This document shows positions 10,979 through 20,547 of a DNA stretch of 64,000 nt, piece by piece. The notes beneath the pieces were generated by a model. The model did not search any database, was not told the DNA's origin, and saw only the letters and a list, made by a program, of their open reading frames with translations. Positions within the stretch are counted from its first letter, which is position 1. Every line of letters begins with the position of its first letter. A program made the position numbers and the translations under genes. The stretch comes from Owenia fusiformis (lineage: Eukaryota > Annelida > Polychaeta > Sabellida > Oweniidae): the NCBI GenBank assembly GCA_903813345.2, contig CAIIXF020000010.1:36633425-36697424 (forward strand), read 5' to 3'.

Positions 10979-11945
10979 TCAGTTAATAGACTGAATGATA
11001 AAAGCTTCCTCTACAACATTTGTCTTTCTCCGACATAATTGTTTAACTGCGTTTCGATATTCTTTCTGACATATGCCATACACAATTGGATTGACAGCCG
11101 GGTTTAGTCCGACTATTGTCGTGACAACGAACCACATTATGAACGAGGATGACATTTCTTCATACTCCGATATAGCCACTATTACTAAAAGGTAGCCATG
11201 ATAAAATAAGAAAACCCGCCACAAACACAGGTAAAATGTCTTTCTTATTGATTTTTATACCATGGTTGTTTTTGTTTTCAATGTCTGAATTTTGTATTTC
11301 CATACTAGCGATATATCCCTTAGCTGTTTCCGCACAATTACTAATATTTTCATATAAATTACCACTATTAATGCTCCAACTAATATCAACTCTCGAAGAA
11401 TAAAGATTCTAAATGTTTTTGGAAATACATCAGTAGGTTAACACCCCGTGGCATTAATCGCATTCTTTAGTATTTCCAAAACCAGATGGCAATAAAGCAT
11501 AACATATCACAATATAGACCATGTTTACAAACGGTACTAGAGACGCAATAACAGCTGCCAGTTTGATTCTTTTCAAACTCATCCATTTTTGATAAATGAA
11601 TGGATGCAAAATAGCAACATATCTTTCAATTGCTATCAAGAGAACTATATTACAAGATACATGCAATGTAATATAAATTACACTGTATGTGAGTGGACAA
11701 TATTTCATGTTGAAAACATTTGCGTACATATATAGAGGCATACCGATACATCCTGTTAAGAAGTCAATGATTGTTAATATTACAATCAAAAAATGAGTTG
11801 GTGTAAGTAATAATCTCTTTTTAACTACCGCTGCAACTATCAATCCATTGCCGGAAACTATTTGTACCGATAGAACTGAAACCACTGTGATTGTTATATC
11901 GTTAGCACGACTCAGTCGAGATTCACTTTCCGTTGTTGCATTCAT
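10979..11945 (-). pseudogene. Rhodopsin-family (class A) GPCR pseudogene
   Basis: The first 163 codons (11945-11454) read as a class A receptor N-terminal half: an N-glycosylation motif after the start (N-A-T), TM1 with G-N, TM2 with a conserved D, a cysteine before TM3, E-R-Y at the end of TM3, and TM4. A stop then occurs near 11454. TM5 (about 11434-11330) continues in another frame, TM6 (W-L-P-F, about 11222-11180) is back in the first frame, and TM7 with N-P-x-x-N-P-I-V-Y and a basic tail (to 10979) is in the TM5 frame. Three frame changes in under 1 kb mean it is dead unless the assembly is wrong. There are no introns. The ligand class cannot be assigned. Confidence 0.85.
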
Positions 11946-12352
11946 TGTCCGTTATTGCATTCATTGTCCGTTGTTGCATTCATTGTCCGTTATTGCATTC
12001 GTTGTCCGTTGTTGCATTCATTGTCCGTTGTTGCATTCATTGTCCGTTGTTGCATTCATTGTCCGTTATTACATTCGTTGTCCATTATTGCATTCGTTGT
12101 CCGTTGTTGTATTCATTTTCTGTCGTTGCATTCATTTTCCGTCGTTGCATTCATTGTCCGTCGTTGCATTCGCTGTCCGTTGTTGCATTCATTGTCCGTC
12201 GTTGCATTCATTGTCCGTCGTTGTATTCGTTTTCCGTTGTTGCATTCATTGTCCGTCGTTGCATTCATTGTCCGTTATTGCATTCATTGTCCGTCGTTGC
12301 ATTCACTGTCCGTCGTTGCATTCATTGTCCGTTGTTGCATTCATTGTTCACT
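11930..12352. repeat. 19-bp minisatellite, about 22 copies, derived from the GPCR start
   Basis: The plus-strand unit is cattcattgtccgttgttg, with variants (gtc for gtt, gttg for attg, some ttttc). Read on the minus strand each unit is AATGAATGCAACAACGGACA-like, which matches the first codons of the adjacent receptor (M-N-A-T-T). The array therefore looks like an amplification of the start-codon region. In frame, each unit soon meets TGA, so it gives a string of short upstream ORFs rather than a longer N-terminus. The long plus-strand frames here are repeat artefacts. Confidence 0.9.
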
Positions 12353-12359
12353 CTCTGAT

Positions 12360-13193
12360 ATGTGTTCTTAAATATATGCTTGTCTTTCTTGTCCTCTCAA
12401 GATGTCGTTTTTTAAGATTCCAAGACTATAATTAGTTCCACATCAATTGGCATCCTGTCTGCCCTTTAAGATTAAACCCCATCAATATATTTCCCACAAT
12501 TACTTCCAAAAAGCAGCTGCACCATGGGATGGATGGGCATCACGTGACCATTCTTTTGAAGCTACGCGAAGAGACTGCATGTTTCATACGATTGGACAAA
12601 AATTGTTAATTTTCCATTCTCACAAAGCTGAAACTTGAACCACTCACGTGAAAATATATGACCAAGGCATAAGCATCGTATCAAGTTCAGAGGCCTTGGC
12701 TATGAAATACAGAATAACATGAATAAAGTATGATACTTATTTTATAAACGTTTACTTCACATGTATATAATATACGGTAAATAACATTAAATGCACTCAT
12801 ATTAAGGTTCATTTATGATATATCTGATAACATACAGTGGCGTATTGTAAACCCGTAAGAAAAATATCACCATTGCCTTGATATAAATTAGAAAAAGATC
12901 GGAAAAGAGAGCATGCCTATACTTAAATAGCCAGAACTCTTAATTGTAAATAAATGCAAAAATTGGGTCATTTATTCAGAATTTAGTGCAAAACTGAGTA
13001 AAACGTTAAAATGTATGAACAAAGAAAGTTATTTTGAATTTTAAGTACAGGTGTAAATGTAAACATGATTGTCACAAAGAGTCTCATAGGCACAATGTTA
13101 ACAACATTTTGAAAGTGGGTCACGAAAGAACTAAATATTTATTAAGCTATAGAGAACTTGGAATCCACAAAAGACTAGGATTCTGTACAGAAA
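12360..13193. other. Spacer upstream of the SIR2 gene; presumed promoter, no motif assigned
   Basis: AT-rich and without a supported gene. The transcription start of the SIR2-family gene should lie here if it is intronless, but I see no unambiguous TATA or initiator arrangement. Confidence 0.35.
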
Positions 13194-14075
13194 ATGGCAT
13201 CCACTAAGAAAATTGTTGGACTATCCATCGAATATGCTGCTAATGCTATATATCAAGCATCTGCGATGATTATAACAGCCGGCGCTGGTATGGGAGTTGA
13301 TTCAGGTCTACCCGACTTCAGAGGTGACAGAGGATTCTGGGAAGCATATCCTCCCTTAAAAAAGCCTGGAATAAATCTTCAAGATATGGCAAATCCAAAG
13401 TGGTTTGATAGTGATCCTAAATTTGCATGGGGGTTCTATGGTCATCGTTATAAATTATATAAGAACACGACTCCTCATGATGGATTTGGAATTTTGTTAA
13501 AGTGGGCGAAATCAATGGAGAATGGTTACCATGTATACACAAGTAACGTTGATGGACATTTTCAAAAGGCAGGATTCCCAAAGGACAGGGTAGATGAATG
13601 CCATGGTACCATACATTATCTCCAATGTGCTGATGTTAGTATATCTGATGCTATATGGCCCGTGCCCGATAATTTTGATATCCATGTCGAAGAGTCCACC
13701 CTTAGGGCCTCAAGTCCTCTCCCCCTTGGCCCTCCGAGCAACCCTACCCACCTCGCAAGACCGAACATCAAAATGTTCCATGATGCGACTTGGATTAACA
13801 CACGCACATCCGCCCAGGAAGTTGAATTCAAAGCTTTTGAGGAAAAGCTCATCGGTGATGGCACTACATTTATCGTGATTGAAATAGGAAGTGGACTAGC
13901 TGTGCCTAGAGTCAGAGAAAGAGCAGAAACTATTGTTAAAAGATCAAAGGGTAAAGGAACACTTATTCGTATTAACCCTGCGGAGTCCACTGTCCCCCAT
14001 GGACAACATATAGGACTACCTCTTGGTGCCCTTGAAGCTATTACAAGCATTGACAAAATTCTGAAATCAACGTAG
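13194..14075 (+). CDS. Intronless SIR2-family NAD-dependent protein (bacterial-like, no zinc ribbon)
   Basis: A 293-residue single-exon frame with the sirtuin NAD-binding core: G-A-G-M-G-V-D-S-G-L-P-D-F-R-G (about 30-44), T-S-N-V-D (116-120), catalytic-type C-H-G (His137), A-R-P-N-I near 188, and an E-I-G-S-G / R-I-N-P C-terminal half. Classical sirtuins bind zinc through two C-x-x-C pairs. Here only two cysteines are visible (136 and 145), so the ribbon is missing or degenerate. The length and the F-W-E-A-Y-P-P-L and F-Y-G-H-R segments resemble a SIR2 group common in bacteria. Function could be deacylation or NAD hydrolysis. Having no introns, it may be a horizontally acquired gene or a retrocopy. 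GC content rises in the middle (13650-13800). ATG at 13194 is the first in-frame methionine (AAAATGGCA). Confidence 0.85.
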   Translation: MASTKKIVGLSIEYAANAIYQASAMIITAGAGMGVDSGLPDFRGDRGFWEAYPPLKKPGINLQDMANPKWFDSDPKFAWGFYGHRYKLYKNTTPHDGFGILLKWAKSMENGYHVYTSNVDGHFQKAGFPKDRVDECHGTIHYLQCADVSISDAIWPVPDNFDIHVEESTLRASSPLPLGPPSNPTHLARPNIKMFHDATWINTRTSAQEVEFKAFEEKLIGDGTTFIVIEIGSGLAVPRVRERAETIVKRSKGKGTLIRINPAESTVPHGQHIGLPLGALEAITSIDKILKST

Positions 14076-14268
14076 GGGGAGTGGGGGAAAGCAATAGTTA
14101 GATGTCGTTATATTTCTTGTACAGTACAATTATCCTTCTCATACATGTCATACTGGACAATATAGACGTCTTTCATGGTCCCCCACAGCTGATTGCTTGA
14201 ATAACATTCTGAATTCGAAATTTGCGCACATCAGAACTGTTTTTTAGTTAGGCCAGAAGAATTTTTGC

Positions 14269-14396
14269 ACGAAATTGTAGCCAATCAGTCAACATTACAT
14301 CATGGACTGTGTTATTTACAGAATGTTTTCAATAATTGGTTTAAGAGAAAAACATTGTTGAGTTTAGTTCACCATATCGATACCTATCCTTTGTTT
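14269..14396. repeat. Repeat shared with 34888-34993
   Basis: 'gaaattgtagccaatcagtc' then 'aacattacat(c/a)atggactgtg' and 'gttcacc(a/t)tatcgatacct' appear here and again at 34888-34993 in the same orientation. The later copy lacks an internal part and lies inside the 33512-35046 element, so this copy is probably a fragment of a related transposon. Confidence 0.7.
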
Positions 14397-14399
14397 GCT

Positions 14400-17300
14400 G
14401 AGAAATGTATACATTTTATGGGCATAAAAAGGGATGACATACCAATTTGCAGTGATTTCAAACACTTATCTATACATTTTGAAGAATATTTAAACAGAAC
14501 TATTATTCAAGGGTAAAAATAAGAAAATACACAATGTATGCCAAAGTAATCAATTTTGACGCACATCAAATTTTCCGCCATTTCGTCTGATTCTGATTGA
14601 ACGAAATGCGATGGTACTTTCAGACCCTTGTGATTGCTATTTGGATGTGTTTGTTTTTTCTGATTTACTCAAAATCGTGCAAGCAAGGGTACGCAAAACA
14701 AAGAATCTACTTCTTATTGCCTTATGTACATAACACTGTACATGGAATGTTTTTTGTATCACAGTTTTACTTTGGCCGATTTTTCATCAAAATTAAGTAA
14801 TATTATTGGTTTTGTCAACCCCTGTAACCAACTGCTGTGTCACTGTCTGGAACTAATAGACTATAAAGGACTTTATGATTTCTCAATACTAAGAATAAAA
14901 CTAAGAATACCACTTGTAAAACATGCTTAAGAGCAAAGGTCTTTCAAATTGAACAAAACATATCTTTAACAAAATGGGAAACCTAGTATAACTTCTTGTT
15001 AAAGACCCTGTAATCAAGACTCTCGCGCGTTATTTACAAAAAATGGTACATTATTGCGATATTTTCATAAACGTACTGTTAATACTATGTTTTTTAAAAC
15101 TTTGACACAAACGCCATCTTTCATTTATGCACTAATTTATTTCATCGTCTGATGATGCGGTTATAGAATATCGAATAGAATATACCTTTCTTACAAAGTC
15201 ATAGAGGATCTAAATGATCATATCATTGTAATTAGAGGAATGTTAAAGTTGGTGATATGTTATATAATATCTGATAAATACAAGTTTAATACATACCTGA
15301 CAGTCTGCAGTTTGATTGGGTGGTAGAATACACTGATTACATGATCAAAATAAATCATTATGGTCTCGTCATGTGTCAAATCATTTCTGATACTTATTTT
15401 GTTGTTAACAATAATCCAAGTGTCTTGTTTGTGGAAACATCTTCAGGATCGGCCACAAATTGGTTCCATCAAGTGATAATTGAATACTTTCAGCTCATGA
15501 ATTCAGATTAACCATGGCCATTTATTTATGTTTTGCAGAAAGTTAAAAGTATACTGTATTACAGTTACCATTGTACTAGTACTTATAAATGTATATTTTA
15601 TCGATCAATTCCAATGCTTTTCTCACCGAAAATGAAGTTTCTTCTATTATATCTTGTTTAAAAGGTTGACTGTATACTAATATGAGTTCATGCCAAGTAT
15701 CACTCCTAACCATTAACCGTGTCTAAAAGAGATAACGTTTAACCCACATATAAACACATTTTTTAAGTGACGGTTCCTTATAAATGGATATGCTTCGCAT
15801 CAAATGATGACGTAGTACACACACTTAAGGGATTTAAAAACAGTGTATAAGCGCGGTTGCTAAATCTCTCTGTTATCGAGATTATATAAGTTAAAGTGTT
15901 ACAGTTACATTGTTTTATATGTTATATACAGGGTGTACCAAAAATGCACCTAACGATTCATATATTTTTAAACCAAATGAGTTTGAGGTTATGAGATTAT
16001 AAATATTAACATAGATGAACGAAGCTATCGTGAAGATGCAATTATTATTTATTTATTATATATATAATATTATATATTATTTCGACAATAATTATTTCTT
16101 TATTATATTATTTTCACAAACATACTAAAATACATGATAAATTGCTATACATGCAATACAACGTTCATCACATTGTCTCACAAGCTATAAGATTATAATT
16201 TAGCATTCACATGAAAAATGTCATTGACAATTACATATATATATATCCATACAACAAATAAAGAATAGAAAACATAAACGTTAAACACATGTTCACAACA
16301 CACAGTGATATAAAACTACTAAATAAATTGGATACTATAATTCTAGATTGGATTGTACAACTTGATTGGATAGTATAATTTTGGAAATGTATTGATATTA
16401 TGCTTACAATATGTATATATTTCTTATAGCTAAAGTAGTTGAAATAAAAATACGTCACCACTTTTTGGTGGTGACATAATTATGTCTATATGACAATATT
16501 AAACTATTTTTAACCTAACAAGTTCAATTACTGATGATGGCTTTCCTTTAGAAGTTAGACCCAGTCTTCGATGGTTAAGATCTTTTTGATAAGGCCCAGG
16601 CTAAACAAAAACGCAACCATCGACTTTTGAAAACAAATTCCAAATCAGTGTTGAATCCGTTTTACCTCATATTATGAGTTAACAGATATTTCCTTAGGTC
16701 CCGTGTGATTTCTTAAATAGTATTTAGTTTCACCATTTTATTTATTTTTATCCAATGAATACAAGTTCCTAGACAGGAGGAACTCTCCTTTCCATGTGTA
16801 TCATTTATAAAGTCAGACTTCTTAATATATTATCATGGAATTTGCTTATTTACTGGATGAAATATGGCGAAAATACCATTTGACAAGTTTAACTTAGTTA
16901 AAGTTGCATACAGACATTTTACCTATATTTTAAAACCACAAAATGTAGTAACAGAACCCATGCTATTATAAGGTAAGACTATTTTCTTGAGAAGGATTTC
17001 TTGAAATCCCTAATTTCAGCCTCTAATAAGTCCGTGAAAGTCACTTTAAGATGTTTCTTCGGGGATTGAATTATATTTTGTTCTTCTAATCCTAATATAT
17101 TCGGTCTACAATTTGTCAAACAATATATTGACGTATTACTCTAAGCTTAGGCTTTTGCATGATTTTTCTTTTTAGTCATTATATTGGAGTTATACACACA
17201 GCAAGCATTTTTACAATCGGGTTAGTTTGACAAGTTGACGAGTTTCCCGAATTCATGACTATAGAACATAATCTTATGTCCGTTGTCACATTTGTTCCGG

Positions 17301-17450
17301 TGTGAAAGAAATGACGGTCCCCCAGGGATTATGGTCCCCTTTCTTAACGGCCCTTACTGGCCCTAATTGCGTATAAGATAATGAGGGAAAGAGTTGTATT
17401 TAGGTCATCATATAAATCAATGGAGAGTAGAACCATAATTTGAGAGGACC
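14400..17450. other. No supported gene; AT-rich, isolated transposon end at 15929
   Basis: About 3 kb without a recognisable gene. It holds a TA-flanked CAGGGTGTACCAAAAATG end at 15929 without a visible partner, a TA-rich stretch at 16050-16110 and a small perfect hairpin (gtcaccactttttggtggtgac, about 16454-16475). Open frames of up to 83 codons show no motifs. Confidence 0.45.
15929..15950 (+). mobile_element. Solitary mariner-type end
   Basis: CAGGGTGTACCAAAAATG preceded by TA. It resembles the other TA-flanked ends in the window. No opposite end found. Confidence 0.4.
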
Positions 17451-17451
17451 T

Positions 17452-17558
17452 CCTACCCTTTTACACCGGTCAAGCCCTATGAGTATTTTGTTTGAATGCA
17501 ATTTTGAACAAAGAGCTCATCAGCAAGCATTGGACTGGCGCCGGTGTAAAAGGGTAGG
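17452..17558. repeat. Hairpin with 18-bp perfect arms
   Basis: cctacccttttacaccgg (17452-17469) is exactly mirrored at 17541-17558, with a 71-bp loop. It may be a small foldback transposon. It lies downstream of the first channel-STAND gene. Confidence 0.8.
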
Positions 17559-17579
17559 AAAATATTTTCATAAGACATT

Positions 17580-17955
17580 AACTTACAAGCTAGGACATTC
17601 CCACGGGACATTCATATGACATCAAGAGACACTGTCAGTTGTTGTCCTTTATGTCCCACTTTGTCCGCGCGACATTGTCCGTTGTTGTCCGATTTTGTCT
17701 CTATGTGTCCATTTATGTCCCATGTAAAGAATGAACATAATGTTAATTCTTTTCAAGGACCATTACCGGACAAATGAAGGTCATTTTATAACGTGACGAT
17801 TATATGACTATTTTCTGACAAAGTGCCGCTGTACAAACAGACAAAATGGCATAACGATATTGCCTGATGAAGTCCAGGGGACAACAGTGGACAGGTTGCG
17901 ACAAAACGGACAAAGGGACAAACTCGGACAATGTCCCATTGGTGTACGGCTAGCT
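17580..17955. repeat. TGTCC/GGACA-rich foldback downstream of paralogue 1
   Basis: The first half is rich in TGTCC (for example ttgtccgttgttgtccga near 17675), the second in GGACA (for example acaaaacggacaaagggaca near 17901), giving a loose inverted repeat of about 370 bp. Its inner edge is 40 bp past the stop codon of the channel-STAND gene, so it may overlap the 3' UTR and could fold in the transcript. Confidence 0.6.
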
Positions 17956-17995
17956 TTAGCAAACCGGTTTTTGAGCATGAACTGTCATGTACAAG

Positions 17996-20547
17996 TCAAG
18001 GACTATTCATAACCTCCAGTAGTTGCTGGAGTTTTACGATAGTATCTTTCTCAATTTTTTCCTTAGTGCAAATTTCAATTGCTCTCGTTGCATAGCTTAT
18101 TGCTTTTTTCCAATCATCTTTTTTATTACGTTCGCATAAGGCTTCTGTGATACTCTCAAGAGCTCTAATTCTGTTATTACCTCTCCGGGTAAGTTCATTC
18201 TCTAATTTAAGAGCTTTCTCGTATTTGGATATTGCTTTATCCAAATACTTTTTATGAATTCCACTCATTTTCATCTCAAGGTCACCAAATTTAATGAAAG
18301 CCTCTATCCTGTTGTGTTTGTCCCTTTCTTTTATATTTTTGAGTAGCGCTCTGGCTTCTTTACACCCTTCGTCATATTTCTTCAATTTCTTTTTCGAGTC
18401 ATCTTCACATTTGACGGCGGAAATGTAACAAGTTACTAATTGTTTACGGCATGTTGTCTTGTGATACGAATCATCCTTTGTTGCTATTTTCAGTAATCCT
18501 TTCTCATAATATTCTCCCTTTTCATCCAACAACTTCTTGTAGTGATCTGTCGCACGTTTTATCCTCTCACTGTCTTTGCTTTTTACATCGATGTATAAAA
18601 AGCCATTCCGTTTGGCCAAAAGCAACGTGACTATACTTTTGTCGTGTTCCTTCTTGATAAGGGCAGAAAGCTCATACGCGAGGCGCAGGTCATGTTCATA
18701 AACACTTGCTTCTTCTTTATTATCATCCTTGTAAAAATACATTCGACCATGCGTGTAGAGAATAGAGGCCATGAGCTCCAAAAGGAACATTTTCCTCATT
18801 TTCTCCAAGCTGATTGCTAGTCCCTTTTCTTCCAAGTATTTGTACCTGCTTTCTATGAGGTAATCATTGGGTAAATTTTGACTTGGATAATCAGGATCTG
18901 TTTTATCATCTTTTCTTTGACATAGAATATTACAACATTTTCTGTTGCTCCATTCTTTCATTTTATTTTGTAAAAGTTCGACATTACCTTTATCAAGACG
19001 TCTTGTACAAATAAGCTCTTGAATGTAGTCTAAAGGCTCAACGGGAACTTCTAGCTCATCAAGTTTATTGTAAATCAATTCGGCTTTTTTCTGTATGAAT
19101 TCAAGATCAGTCTGATTGATATTAACCTGTTTTTCCAGGTTAGAGCCAACTTCAGTTAATTCGCCGTAACTCTGCACTGTCCCCGGCATGCCACGCTGTC
19201 CTTCATCATCCACGTTTGATTCAGTCAATTCGATATCTTGCAATGTATCCCATGTGCCCTTCCGTACTTCGTTATCCACGATAGCCTCAGCATCTTCAGG
19301 AGAGAGATTTTGATTGATGAGGAGATAGCATAGTTTTTTAGCTTTTGACTCGTTCTCCTTGAAGTACCCTATCAGCTTCGTTTGTGTATACATATAATAC
19401 AGTTTATCTTGGAGACTGATTTGTAATATCTGGATGCCAAGATCTTTGGCTTTTCTGCCTAAAGTAAGATATTCATCTTTCAGAGCATGTTTAACATGGG
19501 GAATAAGTTTGAGGAAATACAGAAAGTCTTTGGAACTTCGTGTGTCTTTATCAGCTTGGTCATCAAGGACTAACAGCATTTGTGTGTAATATTTGATCAA
19601 CTCATCAGGTTCCCATGCTTTTCGTAATGCCAACACCGCTGCACTATGCATTCGAAGCATCTTCGTGTCCGAACCATTCGTCTCAACCGTCCCGAGATGG
19701 AACCGTTTTATGATATCGAGGAATTTGTTCCTTTTATCTATTGTTTCATCTGATTTTGATGATATATTCCCATTCTCATTTGTCTTCTCGGTATCATCAT
19801 GCTTTGATTGATAGCTTACTCGTATCGTCCAGTCTAGAACATCAAAGGGTATTGGGTCAAGGCTTAGTAAGGCGACGATATTGAGTAGTAGACTGACCTT
19901 TATATCCTTGCATGTCGCGAGAGCTTTTCTGTACAACATTTGGAACAAGCCATTTATGGGGTTGTCATCTAGTTGATTTGGTAGTTCAGGAATAGCTTCT
20001 TTAGACTCAATAATGTATTGACAGGCTGCGTGTATTCCGAGTGGTAAAAAGTTGAGCCGTTTTGCCAACTTTTGTATATCGTGGTTGAATTTCTTGTATT
20101 GACATATACTTAGGGTGTTTACATCGGCATCACTGTAACCTTTTATTTCGATTTTCAAATCATTGTAAAAACCTTTCAAAGATGGGTCTGTTGAGGTAAT
20201 TATAACGATGAAAGAGCTACTACTTATAAACACCTCTTTGATGATACAAATTATTTCGAAAGTAGCATTGTCAAAAATAAACAAAGTTTTTGTATTGTCC
20301 TTGACAAGGTCTTCGCGAATACGGACAAGTAACCTCCAGGCTTTGTTCTCCATACTGTCTTCTCCACCTTTGCCACTGTCAGGACTATGAATGTCTAGTT
20401 TACATTGATCTATCAACTTTTTGCCATCGACGAGAACATCCTCCGGGGATTTTGAGTTGAACTTAAAGCATGTGCTGTCCTTATGTTCATGTATAAACTT
20501 CTTGGCATAGAGCAGCGCAAGCTGTGTTTTCCCCGAACCAGAGAGAC
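17996..20547 (-). CDS. Exon 3 of paralogue 1: NB-ARC STAND NTPase and TPR-like region
   Basis: An 850-codon open exon including the stop. The frame runs upstream of the first in-frame methionine (20416) to an acceptor (CCAATACAG, AG at 20549-20548), so the P-loop is encoded before that methionine. After Walker A come Walker B (L-F-I-F-D-N), a sensor-like strand (F-I-V-I-I-T-S-T-D), L-P-L-G-I-H-A-A, a winged-helix segment with L-S-L-D-P-I-P-F-D-V-L-D-W, and L-R-M-H. An acidic segment around 19150-19290 carries an internal duplication that is absent from paralogue 2. The C-terminal 280 residues contain repeated helix pairs with A-x-x-x-Y-x-K/Y-E-K-A-L-K-L signatures typical of TPRs. Confidence 0.85.

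Noticed and set aside
11848-12435. Plus-strand frames of 138-195 codons
   Set aside because: They are translations of the 19-bp minisatellite in three frames; a period not divisible by three keeps all frames open. No other coding evidence.
13616-14056. 146-codon minus-strand frame
   Set aside because: It lies fully antisense to the SIR2 gene and has no family motif.
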